Below, piece by piece: positions 24,167 to 33,301 of a DNA stretch of 38,790 bases; position 1 is the stretch's first letter; every line of letters begins with the position of its first letter. Under the pieces are notes generated by a model. It was not told the origin of the DNA and did no database searches. It saw nothing but the letters and a program-made list of their open reading frames with translations. The DNA is from Rugamonas sp. (lineage in GTDB: Bacteria > Pseudomonadota > Gammaproteobacteria > Burkholderiales > Burkholderiaceae_D). A program made the translations under genes and the position numbers. Location: the NCBI RefSeq assembly GCF_025354735.1, contig NZ_JANXMI010000296.1, positions 1 to 38,790 of the forward strand. Direction: 5' to 3'.

Positions 24167-25153
24167 ATGAAAAAAACTACCGTCTATACCGTTTTCAAGG
24201 CGCTCGCCTCCCTGCTTTTGCTGCTGATGACGGCGTGGGGCGGCTTCGCGCTGTGGTATCACGTGGCCGGCGGCGCGGCGGTGCGGGAAGAAGTCGTGCT
24301 GTTGTGGGCCGCCCTCGGCATCGCCACGCTGGCGCTGTGGTGGCGCCGGCGCAGCGCGCGCGTGCTGCTGCCATGGCTGACGGCGATGGCGATTATGATG
24401 GCCTGGTGGAGCATGATCGCGCCGGGCTCGAACTTGATCTGGTCCGACGATGTCGCCCGCGAGATCAACAGCCGCGTCGACGGCAGCGTCGTCACGCTCG
24501 ACAACGTGCGCAACTTCGACTGGCGCAGCGACACCGACTACACGCCGCGCTGGGAAACCCGCAGCTACGACCTGGACCAGCTGCGCGCCATCGACGTCGC
24601 GATGTCGTACTGGATGGGACCAGCGGTGGCGCACACGCTGGTGTCGTTCGCCTTTGCCGACGGCCGCCACCTGACCTTCTCGATCGAGATCCGCAAGCAG
24701 CGCGGCGAAAGCTTCTCCGCCGTCGCCGGCTTCTTCAAGCACTTCCAGATGGTGCTGGTCGCCGCCGACGAACGCGACATCCTGCGCGTGCGCACCAACG
24801 CGCGCGGCGAGGACATGTATCTGTACCGCGTGAAAATGCCGGCGGCCGACATGCGCTCGCTGTTCCTGTCCTACCTGGGCGAGGCGGACCAGCTGAAGCG
24901 CCAACCGCGCTACTACAACACGCTGACGGCCAACTGCACCACCGTCGTCTTCGAGATGGTGCGCCGCATCGATCCCGGCCTGCCGCTGGACTGGCGTTTG
25001 CTGGCGTCGGGCTATCTGGACCGCTACCTGTACGACATCGGCGCGCTGGCCGGCAGCGGTGACTTCGCCGCCCGCAAACAGGCCGCCCACATCACGGCGC
25101 GCGCCATCGCCGCCGGCACGGCCGACGATTTTTCAGAGCGCATCCGGCGCTGA
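24167..25153 (+). CDS. DUF4105 (Lnb N-terminal-like) membrane protein
   Basis: A 328-residue inner-membrane/periplasmic protein. Three hydrophobic segments occupy residues 1-90 (an N-terminal anchor plus ALGIATLALWW and LLPWLTAMAIMMAWW). The rest is a DUF4105 domain with the typical LRAIDVAMSYWMGPAVAHT, HLTFSIEIRKQRGESFS and YYNTLTANCTTVVFEMVRR. The Cys in ANCTT (about C257) and the upstream His (AHTLVS) are the conserved pair suggesting a papain/NlpC-like fold. Such proteins are of unknown role in the envelope. No ribosome-binding site; a TATAAT lies 7 bases upstream. It converges on the gene at 25156 with only two bases between. Confidence 0.9.
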   Translation: MKKTTVYTVFKALASLLLLLMTAWGGFALWYHVAGGAAVREEVVLLWAALGIATLALWWRRRSARVLLPWLTAMAIMMAWWSMIAPGSNLIWSDDVAREINSRVDGSVVTLDNVRNFDWRSDTDYTPRWETRSYDLDQLRAIDVAMSYWMGPAVAHTLVSFAFADGRHLTFSIEIRKQRGESFSAVAGFFKHFQMVLVAADERDILRVRTNARGEDMYLYRVKMPAADMRSLFLSYLGEADQLKRQPRYYNTLTANCTTVVFEMVRRIDPGLPLDWRLLASGYLDRYLYDIGALAGSGDFAARKQAAHITARAIAAGTADDFSERIRR

Positions 25154-25155
25154 CC

Positions 25156-25383
25156 TTACAGCGATTTACCCGTGATATTCAACACCGCGAACATGGTTTC
25201 GCCGGCATCGTTCGAGCCGACATCCCACTCCCGGTCGACGACGCGGAACCTGACCGGATTATCTTCTATCATCCACGTCACCTTGTCGCCCAGCGCCGGC
25301 GCCGGCAAGCCGGCCGGCCACTGCGCGACCGGCATGGCGTCGACTTCGACCATGGTCAGGTAATTCACTTTATCTTGTTCCAC
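25156..25383 (-). CDS. Small cytosolic protein of unknown function
   Basis: The 75-residue protein uses a GTG start (25383) supported by AAGGA at 7 bases. It begins MEQDKVNYLTMVEVDAMPV and has a beta-rich appearance (TWMIEDNPVRFRVVDREWDV), ending in LNITGKSL. I recognise no domain. It is divergent from the epoxide hydrolase and shares a 170-base promoter region containing the palindrome TATAAACGATTTATA. Confidence 0.6.
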   Translation of the reverse strand: MEQDKVNYLTMVEVDAMPVAQWPAGLPAPALGDKVTWMIEDNPVRFRVVDREWDVGSNDAGETMFAVLNITGKSL

Positions 25384-25468
25384 GACTTTTCCTTACTGAT
25401 TGCGGCTGAGGGAGCGACATGGTACAGCAGATCGCCGCCGCGTTCATGCACCCCAGCGCGGCGGCGAA

Positions 25469-25483
25469 TATAAACGATTTATA
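25469..25483. promoter_or_regulatory. Palindrome TATAAA-CGA-TTTATA in a divergent promoter region
   Basis: A perfect 6-bp inverted repeat around a 3-base centre lies between the starts at 25383 (minus) and 25556 (plus). TATACT at 25480-25485 overlaps it as a possible -10 for the epoxide hydrolase, and the mirror strand could serve the divergent gene. Confidence 0.4.
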
Positions 25484-25555
25484 CTGTATCGCCCCGCGCC
25501 GGAGACGCGCGATGTCCACGTGGACCGGCGTGCACCGTACAACAAAGGAATCAAC

Positions 25556-26689
25556 ATGAAGATCACGCCCTGGCAGCCGCCATCGGATCAACCGGCCATC
25601 GCCGACCTGCAAGGCCGGCTGGCCGCCACGCGCTGGAGCGACGAAGTGGCCGCCGACTGGACCTACGGCACGGCGCAGCAGCCCTTGCGCGAACTGGTCG
25701 CGCACTGGCAATCGGGCTACGACTGGGCCGGGGCCGATGCGCGGCTGCGCGCCCTGCCCCACTTTCGCGCCGAAATCGACGGCTTCGGCATCCACTTCCT
25801 GCACTTCAAGGGACGCGGCCCCTCGCCAAGGGCGCTGCTGCTGATGAACGGCTGGCCATCGAGCTTCGTCGAATACGGCAAGCTCGCCGCCATGCTGGCC
25901 GATCCCGCAGGCCACGGCGGCACCGAGGACGACGCCTTCGACGTCGTCATCCCCGCCCTTCCCGGCTTCGGCTACTCGGACCGGCCGACCCGCCCCAATC
26001 AGGTCGACGCGGTCGACCTGTTCCACCGCCTGATGACCGAGGGCCTGGGCTACCCGACCTTCATCGCGTCGGGCACTGACATCGGCGCCGGCGTCGCCAC
26101 GCGCATGGCGCTGAAATATCCGGCGTCGCTGCTCGCCATCCACATCTCCGCGCTGACCGATCCGCCGCTGACGGCCGCGTCGGCGCCGCTCAACGACGCC
26201 GAACGCGCCTATCAGCAGCGGGTGCAGAAGTGGCGCGACGACGACGGCGCCTACCAGCACCTGCAATCGACCCGGCCGCAAACGCCGGCCTACGCGCTCA
26301 ACGACTCGCCGGTCGGCCTCGCGAGCTGGATACTCGAAAAATTCAAGCTGTGGAGCGACGCCGGCCCGAATCTGTTCGACGCCTTCCCCATGGATATGTT
26401 GATCGACAATCTGAATCTGTACTGGTCCACGCAAACCATCGCCTCGTCGATGCGCTACTACTACGAAGCGCGCCACTTCCGCGCACCGCTCCAGCCGGGC
26501 CAGCGCGTCACCGTGCCAACGGCGATCACCATGTGGCCGCACGACTTGGTGGTCGGCCCGAGGGACTGGGCGGAGCGGTTTTACAATGTGCGCCAGTACA
26601 GCGTGCAGCCGCACGGCGGCCATTTCCCCGCGTGGGAAAGGCCGGATTTATATGCGCAGGAACTGCGAAAACTCGCGGCCTCGCTGTGA
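25556..26689 (+). CDS. Epoxide hydrolase (alpha/beta-hydrolase, EHN N-terminal domain)
   Basis: The 377-residue protein begins at an ATG preceded by AAAGGA (25543-25549 area). The N-terminal EHN domain (WQPPSDQPAIADLQGRLAAT, YGTAQQPLRELVAHWQSGYD) is characteristic of microsomal-type epoxide hydrolases. The oxyanion segment MNGWPSSF, the nucleophile D175 in GTDIGAGV and the catalytic H356 in QPHGGHFPAWERPD are present. It should open epoxides to diols by an Asp-ester intermediate; the natural substrate is unknown. It converges on a LysR gene with 37 bases between. Confidence 0.92.
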   Translation: MKITPWQPPSDQPAIADLQGRLAATRWSDEVAADWTYGTAQQPLRELVAHWQSGYDWAGADARLRALPHFRAEIDGFGIHFLHFKGRGPSPRALLLMNGWPSSFVEYGKLAAMLADPAGHGGTEDDAFDVVIPALPGFGYSDRPTRPNQVDAVDLFHRLMTEGLGYPTFIASGTDIGAGVATRMALKYPASLLAIHISALTDPPLTAASAPLNDAERAYQQRVQKWRDDDGAYQHLQSTRPQTPAYALNDSPVGLASWILEKFKLWSDAGPNLFDAFPMDMLIDNLNLYWSTQTIASSMRYYYEARHFRAPLQPGQRVTVPTAITMWPHDLVVGPRDWAERFYNVRQYSVQPHGGHFPAWERPDLYAQELRKLAASL

Positions 26690-26726
26690 GTCGAGGTGTG
26701 CGATTGCGTGCGACCGCGCACCAGCG

Positions 26727-27650
26727 CTACTGCGCCGGCTCGCGGCCGTAGAGCATATCGTTATTGTCGAACAGCTCGACGGCCCAGTCGACGAACACCC
26801 GCAGCGTCGGCGACAGGTGGCGGTTGTGCGGGTAGACGGCCGATATCGGCATCGACAGCGGCTTATGCTGCGGCAGCACTTCCACCAGCGCGCCGCTGCG
26901 CAGGTGCGGCGCGGCCATGAACAGCGGCGCCTGCACCAGCCCCAGTCCGCGCAGGCAGCCCGACATGTAAACAGCGGTGTCGTTGACGGCGATCTTGCCG
27001 CGCATTTTGACGACCACCGTGCGGCCATCGACGATGAAAGTCATGTCCATGATGCGGCCGGTGCGGCCCCAGAAATAATTGACGGCCGTGTGATGCTGCA
27101 AATCGTCGGTCGTTTGCGGCACGCCGCAGCGCTCCAGGTAGGCCGGACTAGCCACCGTCACCATTAGGTGCTCGCCCAGGCGCCGCGCCACCAGCGTCGA
27201 ATCCTGTAGCTCGCCGATGCGGATCACGCAGTCCACGCTTTCCTGTATCAGGTCGACCGGCTTGTCGCTCATGCCCACCATCAGTTCGATTTCGGGATAG
27301 CGTTCCTGGAACTCGAACAACGCCGGCATCAGCAGCTCGCGCCCCAGCAGCGCCGGAAAATCGAGCCGCAGCTTGCCGCGCGGCTGGCGCGTGTTGACGT
27401 GGAAGGAGCTTTCCACGGCGTCGATATCGCCGAGGATGCGCACGCAATGTTCGTAATAGGCGGCGCCGTCGGCGGTCAGGCTGAGGCGCCGCGTGGTCCT
27501 TTGCAGCAGCCGGATGTCGAGGTGCGCTTCGAGCTGCTGGATGATGGTGGTGGCCGACGCTTTGGGGATCGCCAGCATGTCGGCGGCGCGTGAAAAACTG
27601 CCCACTTCGGCCACGCGGGTAAATACTTTCATTGCTTGCAGGCGGTCCAT
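26727..27650 (-). CDS. LysR-family transcriptional regulator, divergent from RND efflux operon
   Basis: The 307-residue protein has the N-terminal winged helix-turn-helix (MDRLQAMKVFTRVAEVGSFS, then KASATTIIQQLEAHLDIRLL) and the LysR substrate-binding domain (residues 90-300). Its gene is divergent from the hydrolase-RND operon across a 255-base AT-rich region, the classic layout for MexT-like control of MexEF-OprN-type pumps. The inducer is unknown. The ATG at 27650 has GGAC/AGGAC upstream. Confidence 0.92.
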   Translation of the reverse strand: MDRLQAMKVFTRVAEVGSFSRAADMLAIPKASATTIIQQLEAHLDIRLLQRTTRRLSLTADGAAYYEHCVRILGDIDAVESSFHVNTRQPRGKLRLDFPALLGRELLMPALFEFQERYPEIELMVGMSDKPVDLIQESVDCVIRIGELQDSTLVARRLGEHLMVTVASPAYLERCGVPQTTDDLQHHTAVNYFWGRTGRIMDMTFIVDGRTVVVKMRGKIAVNDTAVYMSGCLRGLGLVQAPLFMAAPHLRSGALVEVLPQHKPLSMPISAVYPHNRHLSPTLRVFVDWAVELFDNNDMLYGREPAQ

Positions 27651-27905
27651 TGCAGTCCTTTGCTGGATTTGATGCGCGTTGACACTGAACGGGCTTTAAA
27701 AATAATTTTTGTAGAAATATCATCATTTAGGTGCTATCGCCATCATTAATGGCCTTTATCACCCTATGAATGACATCAATCGATAGCGATTATTCGCATT
27801 ATACGAATTGTATATCGCTTTCCATCATCTTTATCTTGCGCACCGCAACACCTATTCTGTGCTCCATTGCAACTAAATGGACGAGCGTACACCGTTCGGC
27901 AAGAT
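27651..27905. promoter_or_regulatory. LysR-efflux divergent promoter region
   Basis: An AT-rich 255-base region, unlike the GC-rich surroundings. Dyads resembling LysR-type sites include ATCGATAGCGAT (about 27779-27790) and the separated pair GCGAT (27786-27790) / ATCGC (27814-27818). A possible -10, TATACG, is near 27800-27806. The exact start sites cannot be read. Confidence 0.4.
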
Positions 27906-28733
27906 ATGCCCACCGCACTTGAACATGACCTCGGCGTCGCGGAGGAAAGGATAGAAGGCTACGCGCAGAGTATCGCCTTGCGCAGCTATCGGCCGCTGGT
28001 CCAGCGCCGCGCGATGCCGCTGGTGCTGTACTTTCACGGCGGCCGCTTCAACGGCGGTTCGCTGGCCGACGCCGCGATTCCCGCCGCCGCCATCGCCCAC
28101 GCCGCCGGCGCCTGGGTGGTGGCGGTCGGCTATTCGCTGGCGCCGGCCTTCCCCTTCCCGGCCGCGCTGGAAGACGGCTACCGCGCTTTGCAATGGGCCG
28201 TCAGCCACGCCGCCGCCCACGGCGCGGACGCCAGCCGCATCGGCCTGGCCGGCCACGACGCCGGCGGCAACCTGGCCACCTGCATCGCGGCGATGGCGCG
28301 CGACCGGCGCGAGGTGCGCATATCGGCGCAGGCGCTGATCGCGCCGCTGCTCGACCCCAGCCTCACGCACCAGGTAAACAGCGGCGCGCACTACGACAGC
28401 ACCATCGCCGATGCGCTCGACATGAGCGCCTACGCCAGCTGCTACCGCGCCTACCTGCCCAACCCCATGCAGCGCCTGCACCCGTACGCGGCGCCGCTCG
28501 ATTCGCGCCGCCTGGCCGGGCTGCCGCCGACGCTGATCGCCAGCGCCGAATACGACCAGCTGCACGTCGAGGCCGATAAGTATGCGGCGGTGCTGATCGC
28601 GGCCGGCATCCCGACCGAAGTGACGCGCCACCGCCACGCCTCGCACGACGCCATCGCCAACGACGCGGCGGTGCTGGCCGATGTCGGCGCCTTCTTCAAG
28701 AAGCGGCTGGCGAAAGCGCAGCGCGCAGCCTGA
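27906..28733 (+). CDS. HSL-like alpha/beta-hydrolase with the nucleophile Ser replaced by Asp
   Basis: About 275 residues, resembling hormone-sensitive-lipase-type esterases: FHGGRFNGG (oxyanion loop, HGGG changed to HGGR), VVAVGYSLAPAFPFPAALED, and the elbow GHDAGGN at residues 116-122. The family motif is GDSAGG; here the serine position is Asp (D118). The acid position (SAEYDQLHVEA) and a His-rich end (RHASHDAIAND) are still present. It therefore lacks the standard Ser nucleophile; it may be inactive, an Asp-nucleophile enzyme, or a binding protein. An upstream in-frame TTG is possible. It is the first gene of the RND operon, 83 bases before the adaptor gene. Confidence 0.82.
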   Translation: MPTALEHDLGVAEERIEGYAQSIALRSYRPLVQRRAMPLVLYFHGGRFNGGSLADAAIPAAAIAHAAGAWVVAVGYSLAPAFPFPAALEDGYRALQWAVSHAAAHGADASRIGLAGHDAGGNLATCIAAMARDRREVRISAQALIAPLLDPSLTHQVNSGAHYDSTIADALDMSAYASCYRAYLPNPMQRLHPYAAPLDSRRLAGLPPTLIASAEYDQLHVEADKYAAVLIAAGIPTEVTRHRHASHDAIANDAAVLADVGAFFKKRLAKAQRAA

Positions 28734-28816
28734 GCGATATACAAAACGCCAAGAACATTCACCACCGCCTATCCCAGTTTTTTGCATTTTTAATTTTCAC
28801 CTTCAGGAGTCATACC

Positions 28817-30046
28817 ATGAACGTCAAACGCAAACGCCTTTATTCCGCCCTCGCCGCCGCGCTGGTCATCGCCGGCGCCGGCTCCACCGCCCTGATCTAC
28901 GGCCACGGTTCGCGCGTCAGCGCCGCCGAGGCGGCCGCGCCGGCCGCCGAAGTCGACGCGGCCTACGTCGTCGCCGCCACCATCACCGATTTCCAGTCGT
29001 ACTCGGGCCGCCTGGAAGCGGTCGACAAGGTCGACATCCGTCCGCTGGTGCCGGGCACCATCGTCGCGGTCCACTTCAAGGACGGCAGCTTCGTCAAGAA
29101 AGGCGATCCGCTGTTCACCATCGACCCGCGCCCTTACGCCGCCGAAGTCGATCGCGCCAGCGCGCAACTGGCCGCCGCCCAGGCCCGCAACGGCTACAGC
29201 GCCACCGACGCCGCCCGCGCCGAGCGCCTGCTGGCCGACAACGCCATCGCCAAGCGCGATTACGACCAAAGCCAGAACGCCGCCCACGAAGCGCTGGCCA
29301 ACCTGAAGGCCGCCCAGGCCGCGCTGGAAACGGCGAAGATCAACCTGACCTACACCCAGATCGTCGCGCCGGTGGCGGGCCGCGTCTCGCGCGCCGAACT
29401 CACGCTCGGCAACATCGTCTCGGCCGGCGCCAGCGCGCCGTTGCTCACGACGGTGATGTCGGTGTCGCCGATCTACGCCTCGTTCGACGTCGATGAACAA
29501 ACCTATCTGCGCTACCTGAGCCACAGCGTCGGCCAGGACAGCAAGAACGCGGTGCCGGTCGCACTCGGCCTGGCCGACGAAAGCGGCTACTCGCGCGACG
29601 GCCGCGTCGACTCGGTCGACAACCGCCTCGACTCGGGCTCCGGCACGATCCGCGTGCGGGCCCGCTTCGACAACGCCGACGGCGCCCTGCTCCCCGGCCT
29701 GTACGCCCGCGTCAAGGTCGGCGGCGGCTCGCCGCACCGCGCCGTGATGGTCGACGATGCCGCCATCGGCACCGACCAGGATAAAAAATTCGTTATGGTG
29801 GTCGACGCCCAGAACAAGGCCCAGTACCGCGAAGTCCACACCGGCAATCTGCACGACGGCCTGCGCGTGATCGACAGCGGCATGCAGCCGGGCGAACGCA
29901 TCATCGTCAACGGCTTGCAGCGCGCGCGCCCGAACGACACGGTGCGCGTCAAGCTGGTGGCCATGACCGGCTCCACCGCCGCCAACGTGGCCGCCGCGCC
30001 GGCATCGGCAAGCGCCACCGCCAAATCGGCCAAAGCCGGTTCCTAA
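28817..30046 (+). CDS. RND efflux periplasmic adaptor (MexE-like)
   Basis: The 409-residue membrane-fusion protein starts after TTCAGGAGTC. It has an N-terminal anchor (1-33), a lipoyl/HlyD domain split by an alpha-helical hairpin (VDIRPLVPGTIVAVHFKDG, then KINLTYTQIVAPVAGRVSR), a beta-barrel and a membrane-proximal domain (TVRVKLVAM near the end). It links the inner-membrane pump to the outer-membrane channel. The order adaptor-pump-channel and the divergent LysR gene match the MexEF-OprN/BpeEF-OprC group. 21 bases separate it from the pump gene. Confidence 0.95.
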   Translation: MNVKRKRLYSALAAALVIAGAGSTALIYGHGSRVSAAEAAAPAAEVDAAYVVAATITDFQSYSGRLEAVDKVDIRPLVPGTIVAVHFKDGSFVKKGDPLFTIDPRPYAAEVDRASAQLAAAQARNGYSATDAARAERLLADNAIAKRDYDQSQNAAHEALANLKAAQAALETAKINLTYTQIVAPVAGRVSRAELTLGNIVSAGASAPLLTTVMSVSPIYASFDVDEQTYLRYLSHSVGQDSKNAVPVALGLADESGYSRDGRVDSVDNRLDSGSGTIRVRARFDNADGALLPGLYARVKVGGGSPHRAVMVDDAAIGTDQDKKFVMVVDAQNKAQYREVHTGNLHDGLRVIDSGMQPGERIIVNGLQRARPNDTVRVKLVAMTGSTAANVAAAPASASATAKSAKAGS

Positions 30047-30067
30047 AAATAAACAACGGATAACATC

Positions 30068-33000
30068 ATGAACATATCCAAGTTCTTCATCGACCGCCCG
30101 ATTTTCGCGGGTGTGCTGTCGGTGCTCATTCTGCTCGGAGGTATCATCTCCGTGTTCAAGCTGCCGATTTCGGAATACCCCGAAATCATCCCGCCGCAGG
30201 TGCTGGTGCACGCCAGCTTCCCCGGCACCAATCCGAAGGTGATCGCCGAGACGGTGTCGGCGCCGCTGGAAGAGTCGATCAACGGCGTCGAGGACATGCT
30301 GTACATGCAGTCGCAGGCCAACAGCGACGGCAACACCACCACCACCGTCACCTTCAAGCTCGGCACCGATCCGGACAAGGCCCAGCAACTGGTGCAGAAC
30401 CGCGTGTCGCAAGCGCTGCCACGCCTGCCGGAAGACGTGCAGCGCCTCGGCGTGACCACCGTGAAATCGTCGGCCACGCTGACGATGGTGGTGCACGTCG
30501 ATTCGCCCAACGGTAAATACGACACCCAGTACCTGCGCAACTACGCGCTGCTCAATCTGCGCGACCGCCTGTCGCGGGTGCAGGGTATCGGCGAAGTGAC
30601 GCTCAAGGGTTCGGGCGATTACGCCATGCGCGTCTGGCTCGATCCGCAGAAGGTGGCGCAGCGCGGCATGACCGCCGCCGACATCATGCACGCCATCCGC
30701 GAGCAGAACGTGCAAATCTCGGCGGGCATCATCGGCGCCTCGCCGACCGGTCCCGGCGTGCCGCTGCAACTGGACGTCAACGCCCAGGGCCGTTTGCAAA
30801 CGGAAGAAGAATTCCAGAACATCGTGCTGAAAACCTCGGCCGACGGCGGTGTCACCTATCTGAAGGATGTGGCGCGCATCGAAATGGGCGCGGCCGACTA
30901 CGGCCAGCGCGCGCTGATCGACAACAAGCAGGCCGTCGCGATGTGGATCTTCCAGCAGCCGGGCGCCAACTCGCTGCAAATCGCCGACGACGTGCGCAAG
31001 GTGATGGCCGAAGCCAAAGGCGAAATGCCGGCCGGCGTCGACTACCAGATCATTTACGACCCGACCCGCTTCGTCAAGTCCAGCATCGAGGCGGTGATCC
31101 ACACGCTGCTCGAAGCCATCGCCCTGGTGGTGCTGGTGGTGATTATCTTCCTGCAAACGTGGCGCGCCTCCATCATCCCTCTGCTGGCCGTGCCGGTGTC
31201 CATCGTCGGCACCTTCACGCTGATGCTGGGCTTCGGCTTCTCGATCAACGCGCTGTCGCTGTTCGGCATGGTGCTGGCCATCGGCATTGTGGTCGATGAC
31301 GCCATCGTCGTCGTCGAAAACGTCGAGCGCAATATCGCTTCCGGCCTGTCGCCGCGCGAAGCGACGTATCAGGCGATGCGCGAAGTGAGCGGTCCTATCG
31401 TCGCCATCGCGCTGACGCTGGTCGCCGTGTTCGTGCCGCTGGCCTTCATGTCCGGCCTGACCGGCCAGTTCTACAAGCAGTTCGCGATGACCATCGCCAT
31501 TTCGACCGTGATCTCGGCCTTCAATTCGCTGACGCTGTCGCCGGCCCTGGCCGCGCTGCTGCTCAAGGGTCACGACACGCCGAAAGACTGGCTGACCCGC
31601 TTCATCGACCGCATCTTCGGTGGCTTCTTCAACCGCTTCAACGCCCTGTTCCATAAAGGCTCGACCGCCTACGGCAAGGGCGTGACCGGCATCATCGGCC
31701 GCAAGGGCCGCATGATGGTGCTGTACGGCGTGCTGCTGGCCGGCGCCATCATCATGGGCAAAGTGGTGCCGGGCGGTTTCGTGCCGCTGCAGGACAAGGA
31801 ATACATTATCACCATCGCGCAGCTGCCGAACGGCGCCTCGCTGGACCGCACCGAAGCCGTGATCCGCCAGATGGGCGAAATCGCGCTGAAGGAACCGGGC
31901 GTGGAAGCGGCCGTGCAGCACCCTGGCTTGTCGGTCAACGGCTTCACCAGCTCGTCGAGCGCCGGCATCATGTTCGTCACGCTGAAAAGTTTCGAGGAAC
32001 GCAAGCGCATGGGCCTGTCCGCGCAAAAAATCGCCGACTCGCTGAGCGCCAAATATTCGGCTATCAAGGGTTCCTACATCGGCGTGTTCCCGCCGCCGCC
32101 GGTGCTCGGACTGGGCACGCTGGGCGGCTTCAAACTGCAACTGGAAGACCGCGGCTCGCTCGGCTACACCGCGCTCAACGACGCGACCAACGCCTTCATC
32201 AAGGCCGCATCGAAGGCGCCGGAACTGGGCCCGCTGTTCTCCAGCTACCAGATCAACGTGCCGCAGCTGGACGTGCAGTTCGACCGCGTGAAAGCCAAGC
32301 AGCTCGGCGTGTCGGTGACCGACGTCTTCGAGACCATGCAGGTCTACCTCGGCTCGGCCTATGCGAATGACTTCAACCGCTTCGGCCGCGTGTACCAGGT
32401 CCGGGTGCAGGCCGATGCGCGCTTCCGCTCCTTCGCCGACGATATCGGCACGCTCAAAACGCGTAACGCCAGCGGCGAGATGGTGCCCTTGTCGTCGATG
32501 ATTAAAGTGACGCCGACCTTCGGTCCTGAAATGGTGGTCCGCTATAACGGCTACACCGCCGCCGACATCAACGGCGGCCCGGCGCCGGGCTACTCGTCCG
32601 ACCAGGCGCAGGCCGCCATCGAACGCATCGCCGCCGCAACGCTGCCACGCGGGATCAAGATGGAATGGACCGACCTGACCTACCAGCAAACGCTGACCGG
32701 CAACGCCGCGCTGTGGGTGTTCCCCATCAGCGTGCTGCTGGTGTTCCTGGTGCTGGCCGCGCAGTACGAAAGCCTGACGCTGCCGCTGGCGATCATTTTG
32801 ATCGTCCCGGTCAGCATCCTGGCCGCGCTGCTCGGTGTGTGGCTGACCGGCGGCGACAACAACATCTTCACGCAAATCGGCTTGATGGTGCTGGTGGGAC
32901 TGTCGGCGAAGAACGCGATTTTGATCGTGGAATTCGCCCGCGAACTGGAAATGCAGGGCCGCACCATCGTGCAGGCCGCGATCGAGGCCAGCCGCATGCG

Positions 33001-33292
33001 TCTGCGCCCGATTCTGATGACGTCGATCGCTTTCATCATGGGCGTGCTGCCGATGGTGACGTCGTCCGGCGCCGGTTCGGAAATGCGCAAGGCGATCGGC
33101 GTGGCGGTGTTCTCCGGCATGCTGGGCGTGACCTTGTTCGGCCTGTTGCTGGTGCCGGTGTTCTACGTCCTGCTGCGCAAGCTGGCCGGCGGCAAACGCC
33201 TGATCGACAAGCACGGTCACAACCCGCACATGCACGGCGTCGACGAAGCTGTCGATGCCGACCATACCGCCACCGTCGTCACCACTCATTAA
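30068..33292 (+). CDS. RND multidrug efflux pump inner-membrane transporter (MexF/HAE1-type)
   Basis: The 1074-residue pump is a hydrophobe/amphiphile efflux-1 transporter. It begins MNISKFFIDRPIFAGVLSVL and has the two large periplasmic loops and twelve TM segments of the family. Proton-relay Asp pairs are in GIVVDDAIVVVENVERN in TM4, and TM10-12 include LMVLVGLSAKNAILIVEFAR. It exports drugs, dyes and solvents using the proton gradient. MexF is the closest type, judged from the N-terminus and length, but no sequence identity was measured. The gene is 9 bases ahead of the channel gene. Confidence 0.96.
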   Translation: MNISKFFIDRPIFAGVLSVLILLGGIISVFKLPISEYPEIIPPQVLVHASFPGTNPKVIAETVSAPLEESINGVEDMLYMQSQANSDGNTTTTVTFKLGTDPDKAQQLVQNRVSQALPRLPEDVQRLGVTTVKSSATLTMVVHVDSPNGKYDTQYLRNYALLNLRDRLSRVQGIGEVTLKGSGDYAMRVWLDPQKVAQRGMTAADIMHAIREQNVQISAGIIGASPTGPGVPLQLDVNAQGRLQTEEEFQNIVLKTSADGGVTYLKDVARIEMGAADYGQRALIDNKQAVAMWIFQQPGANSLQIADDVRKVMAEAKGEMPAGVDYQIIYDPTRFVKSSIEAVIHTLLEAIALVVLVVIIFLQTWRASIIPLLAVPVSIVGTFTLMLGFGFSINALSLFGMVLAIGIVVDDAIVVVENVERNIASGLSPREATYQAMREVSGPIVAIALTLVAVFVPLAFMSGLTGQFYKQFAMTIAISTVISAFNSLTLSPALAALLLKGHDTPKDWLTRFIDRIFGGFFNRFNALFHKGSTAYGKGVTGIIGRKGRMMVLYGVLLAGAIIMGKVVPGGFVPLQDKEYIITIAQLPNGASLDRTEAVIRQMGEIALKEPGVEAAVQHPGLSVNGFTSSSSAGIMFVTLKSFEERKRMGLSAQKIADSLSAKYSAIKGSYIGVFPPPPVLGLGTLGGFKLQLEDRGSLGYTALNDATNAFIKAASKAPELGPLFSSYQINVPQLDVQFDRVKAKQLGVSVTDVFETMQVYLGSAYANDFNRFGRVYQVRVQADARFRSFADDIGTLKTRNASGEMVPLSSMIKVTPTFGPEMVVRYNGYTAADINGGPAPGYSSDQAQAAIERIAAATLPRGIKMEWTDLTYQQTLTGNAALWVFPISVLLVFLVLAAQYESLTLPLAIILIVPVSILAALLGVWLTGGDNNIFTQIGLMVLVGLSAKNAILIVEFARELEMQGRTIVQAAIEASRMRLRPILMTSIAFIMGVLPMVTSSGAGSEMRKAIGVAVFSGMLGVTLFGLLLVPVFYVLLRKLAGGKRLIDKHGHNPHMHGVDEAVDADHTATVVTTH

Positions 33293-33301
33293 GGAACGAT
33301 C

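Noticed and set aside
28790..33289. A 1499-codon minus-strand open frame opposite the RND adaptor and pump genes
   Set aside because: A shadow of strongly supported genes; the translation is His/Asp/Gly/Arg low-complexity with no recognisable domain.
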